Assembly (NCBI RefSeq): GCF_017916325.1
Contig: NC_090162.1
Location: 651,001-715,000, forward strand
From: Leishmania martiniquensis
Taxonomy: Eukaryota; Euglenozoa; Kinetoplastea; Trypanosomatida; Trypanosomatidae
Direction: 5' to 3'
DNA: 64,000 bases
Position numbers and translations under genes: made by a program. Below the pieces are notes generated by a model, which saw only the letters and a list, made by a program, of their open reading frames with translations, had not been told where the DNA came from and did not search any database. Positions 31,271 through 41,265 of this stretch are shown here, one piece after another; the first letter of the stretch is position 1; every line of letters begins with the position of its first letter.

Positions 31271-34200
31271 TCGTGTCTGTTTGTCTGAGCCGATCACCTG
31301 GACGTTGATGAGGGCGTTTACTTCGGTACTCGTTGTGATGTGTTATTCCTTTTTTTTGTGGGTCGGTGTCGGTCGGTTTGATTTTATCATTATTATTTGT
31401 GTAGCTGAGATGAAAACCGAAACGAAACAACGAAAAAAAGAACGACCGCAACGGCGGGAAGAAAAAGGAACGCAGAAACGCATACGCAAGCAACGTTTTT
31501 TTTCTGTCGACTTGCGGATAGATGTGCTGTCATTCGCCTTTTGTGGTCGCTGTTTTGGTGCTCGCGGGGGTGGGGGTGTCGCACCTAACTCGCGTCGTGT
31601 CGATTGGCGCATGCGGTCGTTGCACGCGTGAATGCGAACGCCCTCTCCCCGTCCCCGGTCGCCTTGGCCTGTGCGCACGTCTCTTCACATGACACACTGT
31701 GGAGCAGCCGCGCCTTAAGTTTGTGTAGGTGTGGGCGCAGTTGAGCCTGTGGCATCGCAGGAAGCCGGCAGGGGAAGGGGGACGGAGTACAAGCAGCGTC
31801 TCCCAGCGATGCGGGTCTTTTACGACCAGGTGTGCGACGCCCTAGCAACCCCTCTCTTTCATCTTCCGAGGCACGGTCTTTCTTGCAGCCGCCCTCCCTC
31901 CTCCATCGCTCTCCCTCACCCTTCGCCTACCACCTATCCTGCCGTTACGCTGGCACTCCGGCTGTGGTGCCGGCTGGCGCACGGCACGTTCCCCCTTTTT
32001 TCGCATCTTTTGCCAGCTCGGCCTCTTCGGCTCCCCACAGCCCCTGCGACGTCGACAAGGAGTCTGTGCGCGCTACTGGAACGAGCCGTCTCGCAACGAT
32101 CGCGCGATCGTGTAGGGAGCGCGCACCAGCCGCACCAGTCTGACTTTACGCTCTCACCGCTTCACTGCAGACCCGCCGGGCGTGCGCCTGCACACGGTGG
32201 CGCACCGCCAGCCAGGCGCCTGGGCAGGAGGGGTGCCAGTGGACTGCACCCCCCTTTCTCGGCGTTGACAAGCAACCCATTCGTGGCAATGGTCGACGCG
32301 CTGTGCGGTGGTTGCCAAAGCAGTGGCAGCTCGATGTGCACGGCCGAGGGCCACTTGCTCGCACAAGCGGAACACGCCAGCAGACCTTCGACGCTCCCTC
32401 TCTTTCTCTTTCCGCGCAGCGCTGACTACATCAGAGCTGCACGCGTACGCCTCTTAGTGTAAGGGGGCAGCGCTGGCCTTAACTGCGGGGGCCCTCTAGC
32501 GCCCTCACCTCGAGGCAGTCGCTGCTGTCGTGGGACCTCTACGGCGCAGACGGCATAGGCCCGCTGTAAGAAGCCGACTTACCCCCCCTCGACACGATAG
32601 TGCCTCTGCGCCGCCCCACCTGTCTCCACCGAAGCGACGCAAGGCGAATGCCTTCTGTGGCGGGTGCTGCCGTGGACGCGCTTTCCCTTCCCCATAGCGC
32701 TCAGCACGGGCCCCACAGCGGTGGAAGACAATGTGTGGCAACGGATGTGGGCACAAAGCGCCGTGCCGCCCGCCTGCCGTGCGCGCCTCTCGTTTTCCTC
32801 GGCTTCTGCCCGCGTTGAAAGGGAGTATCTCGGTGATGCCGACACGCGCGCGAAACGGCTAGTTCCAGAGGCGCTGACGCCGACTGCCCGGATCACGCAC
32901 CTGGCCACCGCCCCACACCAGCAGCGCGAGGACGCTAAGCCTTCTCGGCGACAGAAGGCCATCCTCACCCGGCTCAGCACGGGCCCGCTTTGCCCAGCAC
33001 ACCTGCGACAGGGGTGGGTGAGCCGATTTGGCCGCAGCGGGAGCGCCTCTGCCGCGACGGACGCACGGCAGCGCTCGGCGTGTGTTGCGGCGCATGCGGG
33101 TGAGCCATCCAGGCACGGCCCCGCTGATATGGACCGAGGTGGGTGGAGGCAGCGGGCCCGCCTGCTGGCAGCAGTGCCGTCCTGAGAGGGCCGGCCCCGT
33201 GGTGCACGGATGCGAGCACTGCGCGCACGCGTTGTCAGGCGCAGCCGCTGCGGTGCATCACACCCGAACAAGGCACGCGAGGGCGAGAAGAGGCACGGGT
33301 GATGGCTGAGCTGGGCGCGTTGGTATCCGCCCTCGCCAACCCCATAGAGCACGTGAGCGACGCATGCGGCAGCACCCGCATTCGGCCAGGCGGGCTGGTG
33401 CGGCCCAGGCGGTGGGGGGGTGGAGCGCATGACGCGAGCAGCCCGAGCCACGGCGCCGAGTTCTCCCGACTCCGGTGTGGGGAGCGGCGGCACCACATTG
33501 TGAGGTGCCGCGGTGTGCTGCGACAGAGGGCGACACGCGGCACGCAGGCGGACGGCAGAGTCGCTGAGAGCGCGTCCCGACCTGATGCTGGTCAACTTTC
33601 GCCTCGGGCTCACGTGGAATGTGTGGATGGGTCACCCCCTGCAGCCTGCACACCAGACGCCGCCGCTTCGCGCGATGAGGCTGAGGGCCCTGGCGACGCG
33701 GCGCGGCTGGGCCGATTCGCGCGCTGCACCCGGGCCCGTGTGGCGCCGATCGCGCCGCACGCATGCGAAAGGAGGGGCGTGGAAGCACGCGGGGGGAGGT
33801 GTCAGGTGCAGAGGGGTGTTTCGGTGGCACGGCGGTGTGCTCGCGACGGCCAGGACATACAGCCGTGGGTGCTCTGGGTGCGCATCTGATTCGCTGGCGT
33901 GCCGGTGGCCGAAAAAGCGCATCTTGAAACTGAAAAAGGACCACTCTTTCAGCCTCCCCCGCTTTGTTCACTCCCTCCCGCTGGTGCGGCCATCACTGCG
34001 CGTGTGCGAGAGGGTGGGGCGGGGCGGAGGAAGACAAACATAGAAGGGCGAATGCTTCTCGAAAGGTGAAAGTGTAGAGACCAGCGCATTGTCGGGGGGG
34101 TCGAGTGTGGTGCCCCTCTCACCCTTTTGTTTGGCCTGCTTCAGTGCACGCGGGTGCAGTGTACTGGAGTCTCTGCCGGCGGTCTGGTCTTCATGTGGCG

Positions 34201-34474
34201 AGGTCGGAGGCACAGAACGAGAGAACACAGGCGCTTAGTTGCCCCCGTCGTATGTCAAGGCCGAGCGTTGCCTCGCGTCTCTGCAAGGAGCGAAGATTCT
34301 CTGCTGCAACTTTGCTTGCGCTTGCCTGCCCGTCCTTGTTCTTCCTTCCGTGCTCCTGGCGCGGCATCATCGATGTGCGCTCTTCCGCGCCACTTTTTTT
34401 TTGTTCGGAAGTAGTTACCGCAACACAGGAACATAGGCGTACTTTGAGCAGCTCGCTGGCGGATCACCCAAACA
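31271..34474. other. Intergenic interval containing repeat B copy 2
   Basis: No protein gene supported. 31271-31560 is the likely eIF4E-1 3' UTR, A/G- and T-rich. 32460-33020 is GC-rich, with minus-strand open frames that continue into the repeat. 33022-33919 is repeat B. A T-run acceptor (CACTTTTTTTTTGTTCGGAAG, AG at 34410-34411) lies 64 nt before the dynein gene. Confidence 0.6.
33022..33919 (+). repeat. Direct repeat B, copy 2
   Basis: 898 bp, almost identical to 9647-10547 and in the same orientation, 23.37 kb downstream. It ends at the same GGCCGAAAAAGCG. Upstream of 33022 the sequence is unrelated to the copy-1 flank, so the shared unit is sharply bounded on both sides. Confidence 0.9.
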
Positions 34475-36976
34475 ATGCCAGCCGTCGCTGTGGAAAACGG
34501 GGTGGCCTCGCATTCCGGCAACGTGACCTCTGGGGTCCACGTGTCGACGGCGGTGTCTGCTGCCGCCCAAGCTGCACCGATGGAGCTTATCACGAAAGAG
34601 CTGCTGCAGATCGCTGAAGAGCTTTGCGTCATCGTGCCACGAGGCACATGGCAGAGTTACGGCAGTGAGGAGGAAATTCGAAGGCAAGGAGATAAGGGCG
34701 GCGTGGGCGCTCCAGCCATACCTCGTCGCCCGCCCATCACCATTCACTTCGAGGTGTCGAGGCAAGTTATTCTGCGTCACCGTACCTCCACGCGCAACAG
34801 CTACGTCACGAAAGAGGCAAGTGAGGACAGCCGCGACCTGCGATCTGTTGACAACCTGCTTTACGAGGTGATGCGCGAGGAGGTGGATATCGGCGTGCAG
34901 GCCATACGAAAGCGAATCGAGGCCTCTACGCAAACCCACCACGCCAGACGTGTGAATGCAGTAGCGCAGGCGGAGCCAACTGTCGTGGACGCCTGCATCC
35001 GGCACGTACCTCCGCCGAAAGAGGAGCAGCCAAACCTCCGAGCATTTCTGGAAAAGGTGCTCCCACGCACGCTGCTCTGCCTGACGCAGAATTACCAGAT
35101 TCCCATCTATACAGACGACTTCCGCAATTTCAACGAGGACGACGCCGTCGTCGCCACCCATGATGAGCTTGTCCTCATCGAGAAAGCGAACTACGTCCAC
35201 ATATCTACCAAGGGACGGAAGGTAAGCGGCGTGAGCTGGCGCAGCGGGCGGAAGCGCGACCACTTTGTCTGTGTCGCCTCTATCGCCTTGCTGACACTGT
35301 CGGAGCGGTTGCAGTCCAATCGGCGGTGTGAAAGCAGCGTCTCCCTTGTGTGGGACCTGAGCGATCCGATGCATCCCCGCTACTTGCTCGAGGCCCCGGA
35401 GGAGGTGCAGGTGCTCCACTTCCATCCAACGAAGCCCAACTTGATTGCCGGCGGTGCCCTCAACGGTCAGGTTTTCCTATGGGACCTCAGCAAGGCTGAC
35501 GTTGCCAACTTCTTGTCCAATGCGAGCCAGCAGCAGCAGCAGCATCAGAAGCAGCAGCAGCAGCAATCCAATACGGCCGCGGCTGCTGCAGTGGGCGGTG
35601 CCAGTGGGGAGGCTGGAGAGTTCCGGGAGGTGAGTGAGGTGCCTCGTATGCCAGACAGTCTGAAGGGTGTCAGTCTAGATGTCGATGGAGACGTGCAGGT
35701 GCCTCGTCTGCAGCCGTTCCAGCAGTCGCGCGTCGAGCTGTCGCACCAGGGTCCTGTACATGACTTGCAGTGGCTTCCCGACAGGCTTGAATTTAGCTTC
35801 GACGGCAAGCAGACCGTTGTGAACGAGACCCATCAGTTTGCCACCATGAGTGAGGACGGCACGATGCTGGTGTGGGACACTCGACCGCTGCACCTGCCGC
35901 AAGATAAGCTGCGCAAGATTAAGCATCAAAGCCGCACCGGCGGTGGTGAGCAGCCATGGGTGCCGCTGTTGCGCTATCAACTCACCAAGCCCGATGGCAC
36001 TGGCGAGATGCCAGGCTTCCGTTTCTTCTTCAACGGCTGCATAGTAGAGGATGCCCCTTCCTACGCTGCCGTTGTTGCCAGCACTGATGGCGAGCTTGGG
36101 TTCTGCTCCATGGTTTCTCAGCACGAGCGGCGATCCTCACTCGTAGTCGCTGCCTTTGGGTACACAAAAGAGACGCGCTTCGTGCGGTCGGTGGTGCCAG
36201 CTGCGCACGCCGGTCCCGTCTACTGCGTGGAGCGGCACCCGGTCGTTGGTGACGTTTATCTGACCTGCGGGGACGGCTGCTTCAAGGTTTGGCGTTATGG
36301 GCTTTCCATGCCACTGTACGAATGCCCTCAGAGGCCTGGGAGCGTCACGTGTGCCGCGTGGTCTCCAGGCCGCCCGGGGCTCATTATCATAGGCACAGGT
36401 AACGGCATGGTGGAGGTGTGGGACCTGCTGGACCGCAACCCCGAGCCGATGCTGACTCATCACCTAGTCCAGGATGCCATCACCTCCATTGCCTTTCAAC
36501 CGCTGCCACACCGCGTGACACGTCGGTACACGCAGCAGCTCCTGCTCGGTACCAACCTCGGGTCTTTTCATTGGTATGTCCTGCCCCCGGCGCTGTCGCG
36601 CGCGTCCAGCGGGGAGAAGAAGTACGTGCGTGCCATGCTGGAGCGTGAGACACGGCGGGTCGCCTACTACGACTGGCGCTGGTCTGAGCGACAGTCTGAG
36701 ATCGATCGCTTCGGCATTCAAGTCGCAGCAGCACGGCTGCGTGGTACGATCGCGCAGGCGACGTCGATTAACGGCGCGGCAGCAGTTCACGCGAAGGAGA
36801 AGAGCGACGCGGCTGATCCTCTGCTCACCGAGCGTCTGCCTAGCAAGGATGAAGCAAGCTTGAGGGATGTGGATAACCCGTACGCTCAGGACCCGCAGCG
36901 AGATGCGGAGTTCCTGGAGATGGTGGAGAAGCTGCACCGGCAGGAGCTCCAACAGATGAAGTCGGAGTCAACTTAG
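34475..36976 (+). CDS. Axonemal dynein intermediate chain, DNAI3/WDR63 (IC140) type, WD40 protein
   Basis: 833 aa from the ATG at 34475, with a splice acceptor 64 nt upstream. Residues ~1-280 form a non-WD N-terminal region. WD40 blades follow, with recurring [F/V]-x-WD sequences: VSLVWDLSD, GQVFLWDLS, MLVWDTRPL, CFKVWRYG and MVEVWDLLD. The run HFHPTKPNLIAGGALNG before FLWD is characteristic of WDR63/DNAI3, the intermediate chain of inner-arm dynein f/I1 (Chlamydomonas IC140). It would act in the flagellar axoneme, anchoring or regulating inner-arm heavy chains. A Gln-rich insertion (residues ~351-366) followed by an Ala run splits two blades. The C-terminal ~100 residues are charged and helical. 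Length (family ~800-900 aa) fits. Assignment to DNAI3 rather than another dynein intermediate chain is likely but not certain. Confidence 0.85.
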   Translation: MPAVAVENGVASHSGNVTSGVHVSTAVSAAAQAAPMELITKELLQIAEELCVIVPRGTWQSYGSEEEIRRQGDKGGVGAPAIPRRPPITIHFEVSRQVILRHRTSTRNSYVTKEASEDSRDLRSVDNLLYEVMREEVDIGVQAIRKRIEASTQTHHARRVNAVAQAEPTVVDACIRHVPPPKEEQPNLRAFLEKVLPRTLLCLTQNYQIPIYTDDFRNFNEDDAVVATHDELVLIEKANYVHISTKGRKVSGVSWRSGRKRDHFVCVASIALLTLSERLQSNRRCESSVSLVWDLSDPMHPRYLLEAPEEVQVLHFHPTKPNLIAGGALNGQVFLWDLSKADVANFLSNASQQQQQHQKQQQQQSNTAAAAAVGGASGEAGEFREVSEVPRMPDSLKGVSLDVDGDVQVPRLQPFQQSRVELSHQGPVHDLQWLPDRLEFSFDGKQTVVNETHQFATMSEDGTMLVWDTRPLHLPQDKLRKIKHQSRTGGGEQPWVPLLRYQLTKPDGTGEMPGFRFFFNGCIVEDAPSYAAVVASTDGELGFCSMVSQHERRSSLVVAAFGYTKETRFVRSVVPAAHAGPVYCVERHPVVGDVYLTCGDGCFKVWRYGLSMPLYECPQRPGSVTCAAWSPGRPGLIIIGTGNGMVEVWDLLDRNPEPMLTHHLVQDAITSIAFQPLPHRVTRRYTQQLLLGTNLGSFHWYVLPPALSRASSGEKKYVRAMLERETRRVAYYDWRWSERQSEIDRFGIQVAAARLRGTIAQATSINGAAAVHAKEKSDAADPLLTERLPSKDEASLRDVDNPYAQDPQRDAEFLEMVEKLHRQELQQMKSEST

Positions 36977-38538
36977 TGGGCTGCTTGAAGTAGTGGCGCG
37001 GTGTGCAGCCTCTTCTTCGCCTCAGCCCCTCCCCCTCCTCCGCTTACGCCTTCTCCGACGCTTGGTGATAGAGCCCCCATTTGCCCTTGTTTTTTTTCGT
37101 GGCGTCTGTGTGAGTCTGCGTGTGCGTGGCTGGTGACTCATGCTGGCGGTAGGTTGCGTTCGTTTAGCTCTTGCCGGCCCCGCTGCGTGAGATAGAAGGG
37201 ATGAGCGGGTCGTGGGAGAGTGGCAACGGTACGCCATGACGGTAGAGCGTGCATGCTGAGGTTTCTTGGTGATGTGCTCCAGCACCTGTAAGCCGAAGTG
37301 CTCTAATGCTGTCTTTTACTGATCCCCATTTCTTTTTTTTTCACTGTTGCCTTCCCCCACCCCCGCCCCGCCTGCCTCCTTGTCGGGTGCGTCTCCGCGT
37401 GTGGGGTTCGGTCAACGTAGGCCAGGCTGGGGCACTGCACGAGTGGAATGTACATAGGACCTCCCTCTCGCCTACTGTATAGTGCGATGAGGCTTGAAAT
37501 GAAGAAGGACGCTGGCTTAGATGTGCCTGTGCTGGCTGCTCCGCAGACGTCGGCTATGTATGATGAGGTCTGTGCCCTTGTGTGACATGCCATCCCCTTC
37601 CTCGCCCCTCCCTCCTCCCCTCCCCTCTTCCAGCTGCGACTCGGGCGTACGCTGTATCACGGCGAGGCGCACGAGAGTGAAGTGGAGGGGCGAGAGCGGA
37701 GGAGAGTCTAAAAGGTGTCATGGCCTCCAGCGTTCGAGGAATGCACTTGGATGGATGACAGGTCAGCGAGCAGTAAACTCGCGAGTGCCACTCGACTGAT
37801 TTTGCCGCCCGCGATGAGTGTTGAACGGAGCACTCTTGTGTGGCCGCCCGTCCACGCTTCGTCTCTACCGCTTACCTACACGCACGCCGTGACGGGGCCG
37901 TGAGCAAAGAACTCGGCGCCGTCTTGCTCTCCATCACGGACTCGTTACTCTGACCAGAGACTTGCCCGCATCTTCTCGTTTGCTGCGGTGCGCCTTCGCT
38001 TACGTCGCCCTTCACTTCTGTTTCTCCGCTCGCTTACTCTCTCTCTCTGACACTCTCAATGCATCGCCCGATGGCTCGTTGCTCCGTGCCACGACGCCTG
38101 CCATTTTCAATCAGCAACGCCGGCGAGGTATTCGCGACTCTGTACGCCGCCGCGCGCACGTCTGTTACCGCCCCTGATTTTTTTCCGTTTGGTCTCTTTC
38201 CCTCCCCCTTTTTTGTTTACCTATTTGGAACTCAGTGGTGGTCTGCCCTCTGTTGGCTGTTGTGGTGTTGCCCTCTTTCGCTTCATTGCGTCCCCTCCCC
38301 CTCCCCCTCCCCGTTTTTCTTTGCCTGCCTGGGGGTGCACAGGCTCCCCTTCCCCCTTCCACAAGCACACACACACACTACTATCCCCAATCCAACCCGA
38401 CTTTCTCTCTCTTTCGCACGGCGACCTCTGTCCCCCTTTCCCCATCTACTTTGGAGTGTCATACAGCTCTTTTATCTGTTGTTGCTCTACGCCTGGGCTG
38501 TCTCTCTCCCGCATACTCGTTGCCCCTTCATCTTCGCC
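36977..38538. other. Intergenic spacer upstream of the Bro1-domain gene
   Basis: No gene supported. There are pyrimidine-rich tracts with several AG sites (for example near 38337-38345 and 38463-38467). The open frame that precedes the Bro1 start from 38059 is in frame but has the composition of translated UTR and lacks Bro1 similarity. Confidence 0.6.
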
Positions 38539-41265
38539 ATGTCCGGCTCTGAGGCACTCAATCACATACCGGATCGGTTTATCTTCTTGCCGTTCCGCCT
38601 CGGCGAAAAGGACATCCCGGACTGGTCTCTGTGCTCGCGCTACATCGCTACCAACCACTCTAGCAACAACACCACCACCGTAGATGACGCCATCAAGTCC
38701 ATGTCAGCGTACCACAACACGATCGTGAAGACGTGCACCCTCAACGACTCGAAGCGAACACCAAACGAGAGCTTCATTCAGCACACGCTGCTGCGCTACT
38801 GCCGCCTGGTGGGGCAGGCGCAGGCTCACCTGCCACTGCATAGTGGGCACGTGAATAAAAACCTAAAGTTCCTCTGGTGCGACAGCTTTGACGAGTCGGC
38901 CAAGTACGAGAGCACCAATTCGAATTCGGAGCTGGTGAGCTGCGTGTACAACCTGGCTGCCTCGTACGTGTACGTGGCGGTGGCGCAGGCACACACAGGG
39001 TCCATGGATGAGGTGAAGGATGCGTTCAAAAACTTCCAGAACGCGGCCGGCTACTACGAAATGGTCACCTCAATGCTGGACCGACTGCCACCCGACCAGC
39101 TAACGAAGGGTGATATGAAGCGAGACTCTCTGGCGATGCTCACGCGGATGTGTCTCGCGCAGGCTCATCACTGCGGCTACCTCAAGGCGGAAGGGACAAT
39201 GAAGGGAAAGCAGGATATGCTCTCCAAAATCGCTGTGGAGGCAGCGAAGCTGTACGAGGATGTTCTCTCCTCCTTCAAGACCTCGGTCTGGATGGCAAAG
39301 AGGGCAGCCAACGCGAAGGCAGTCGAGGCCCACCTCGGAGCCAACGTCTGCCTCTTCAAAGCACGCGCGCACCTTCACCTCGGCGTCAAAAGTGAGGACG
39401 ATGGCGATTTGGGCGCGGCTATCGCACACTACCGAAAGGCAAAGGAGCACTTGACGAGGCTGCCCCGCATGCCGACGCAGCCGCTGACGTTGTGGGTAAA
39501 CAGTATCGTCACGAGCGCCAATGTGGCAGAGGAAAAGGCAGAGAAGGCAAACACGTCCGTCTACTTCGCCCGCATTCCAAAGGAGGTACCGGAGCCGGAG
39601 GGGTTACCCCGCTCGCTCGGCACGGCGACAGAGCACCCGAGCTTCGTGCGTTTTGTGTCGATGCGCGGCGACGACCCCTTTTTCGGGATCGTCCCCGCGC
39701 ACATCGCAAAGACGGTGAGCGCATGGCGCGAGAAGCAGCGTAACCTGGTCCATGCCTGCACCTCCGCTGCCTCCTACACGCGGAAGAGCACGCAGACGAA
39801 ATTTGAGACGTTAGGGGTCGAGGCGGCGATTCAGGCCATGTCTGGTGAGGCAGAGGGCCGCGGCCGTGTGCCGGAGCCGCTGCGCTCGAAGATTTTGAAG
39901 CTGCGCGAAGAGAACAAAACCTCGAGCGGCGCCACCCTCAGCGTGACGGACATTCTCATGAACAACGTAAACACGTGCAGCGAGATGTACCAAGTCGCCG
40001 ACAGCAAGCTGAAGGAGGTGAGCGAGGAGCTAGAGAAGGACAAGAGGACAGACGAGCGCTATAGGGAGGCTTACGGGGAGAAGATATGGCGTGCCGTGCA
40101 CCCCGCCTTCGACCAGACCCCGGACTACCGCACGCTCTCGGCCGCCATCAGCGAGCACGAGAACGGCCTGCAGCAGTGGCTCGTAGCGCCCTTCAACGAG
40201 GCGAAGAGGACGATGGAGGAGAACATGCGCAACATCGCCCGCCTGGACTGGCCAATTGTCGATTTGGATGCGTTGATGCCGTTTGTGGGCACTAAGGAGG
40301 CTCGCCAGCAGTCAGACAAACTCATGGAGCTGGTGGGGAAGCTCAAGGAGCTGGTGGAGACGAGGGTGCGTATCGAGAACGAGCAGGCCGCGGAGGAGAA
40401 GGTACTGCAGGACATGCTCGACTCCGACGACGTTGTCTTCAGTATTTCCTCCGTGGAGTCGACGCAGCGAGATGCTATCCTGGCCAATGGATCCAAAGAA
40501 ATCGCCGATGTGATCAGCAAGGTGAACGAGAAGGTGCGGCAAGAGCGTGCGCTTGTGTCAACGGCGGAGGAGCTGATGGAGCAGATCGGCACGTTGCAGA
40601 GCGCGGACCCGATTGTGGCAGAGATTCAGCATGTGTCTAACGGACTTGAAAAGGCTTGCTCCATCTATCAAGAGCTCATGAAGGACTTCGCTAGCATCTT
40701 GCAGTACGGCACGAAGGCCTTGGACGAGATCGAGACTACTCTCAGAAACGCCAAATCCTACACGATGAGCCGCCAGCTCGCGGCAGAGGAGGTGCAGAGC
40801 CGTCTGGATGCGCAGATCGCGGCGAAGGTGAGCGAGATGCAAGAAGCGGAGAGCCAAATCGCCGAATCGAGACGGCGCCAGGAAATCCTGCAGCAGCAAA
40901 TTGCCTCACTGCAGGAGCAGGTGCTGCATCAGCCCGCTCATCAGTACCATCCGCCGCCGCCGCCACCGCCGCAGCAGCCAGCATATCAGTACCCACCGTC
41001 GCCTCTGCACCATCAGCAGCAGCAGCAGCAGCAGTACTATCAGACGGCAGCGGCGCCGTCTCCGGCATATATGTACCCTTCTCCGCCCATGCAGCAGGCG
41101 CCGCCTGCTCCGCCGTCATACGATCAACTCAGCAGCGTGCCCTCCGTTCCATCCGCGCAGCCACCACTGGCGCAGCAGATGGGTGCGTACCAGTATCCGC
41201 CCCCACCGCAGGAGCAGTCTCGGAGCTCTTGCCACCCCTCGTACAAGCCGCCATACGCACTTTAG
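38539..41265 (+). CDS. Bro1-domain protein, ALIX/PDCD6IP-like
   Basis: 908 aa from the ATG at 38539 (MSGSEALNHIPDRFIFLPFR). A longer in-frame extension from 38059 is rejected because it is CT-rich UTR-like sequence. Residues ~1-370 form a Bro1 domain with the typical tetratricopeptide-like helices (SCVYNLAASYVYVAVAQA around 134-151, and ARAHLHLG further on). Residues ~380-790 are charged and helical and match the V-shaped coiled-coil region of ALIX. From ~795 the tail is Pro/Gln/Tyr-rich with PPPPPPP and YPPSP/YPPPP motifs, as in ALIX. Bro1 proteins bind ESCRT-III (CHMP4/Snf7) and act in multivesicular-body sorting, membrane scission or pH signalling. Length is close to human ALIX (868 aa). 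The family call is firm; whether it acts like ALIX, Bro1 or Rim20 is not decided by sequence. Confidence 0.9.
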   Translation: MSGSEALNHIPDRFIFLPFRLGEKDIPDWSLCSRYIATNHSSNNTTTVDDAIKSMSAYHNTIVKTCTLNDSKRTPNESFIQHTLLRYCRLVGQAQAHLPLHSGHVNKNLKFLWCDSFDESAKYESTNSNSELVSCVYNLAASYVYVAVAQAHTGSMDEVKDAFKNFQNAAGYYEMVTSMLDRLPPDQLTKGDMKRDSLAMLTRMCLAQAHHCGYLKAEGTMKGKQDMLSKIAVEAAKLYEDVLSSFKTSVWMAKRAANAKAVEAHLGANVCLFKARAHLHLGVKSEDDGDLGAAIAHYRKAKEHLTRLPRMPTQPLTLWVNSIVTSANVAEEKAEKANTSVYFARIPKEVPEPEGLPRSLGTATEHPSFVRFVSMRGDDPFFGIVPAHIAKTVSAWREKQRNLVHACTSAASYTRKSTQTKFETLGVEAAIQAMSGEAEGRGRVPEPLRSKILKLREENKTSSGATLSVTDILMNNVNTCSEMYQVADSKLKEVSEELEKDKRTDERYREAYGEKIWRAVHPAFDQTPDYRTLSAAISEHENGLQQWLVAPFNEAKRTMEENMRNIARLDWPIVDLDALMPFVGTKEARQQSDKLMELVGKLKELVETRVRIENEQAAEEKVLQDMLDSDDVVFSISSVESTQRDAILANGSKEIADVISKVNEKVRQERALVSTAEELMEQIGTLQSADPIVAEIQHVSNGLEKACSIYQELMKDFASILQYGTKALDEIETTLRNAKSYTMSRQLAAEEVQSRLDAQIAAKVSEMQEAESQIAESRRRQEILQQQIASLQEQVLHQPAHQYHPPPPPPPQQPAYQYPPSPLHHQQQQQQQYYQTAAAPSPAYMYPSPPMQQAPPAPPSYDQLSSVPSVPSAQPPLAQQMGAYQYPPPPQEQSRSSCHPSYKPPYAL

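Noticed and set aside
38059..38538. 160-residue N-terminal extension of the Bro1 protein
   Set aside because: The sequence is pyrimidine-rich 5' UTR containing splice acceptors; Bro1 similarity starts at the ATG at 38539.
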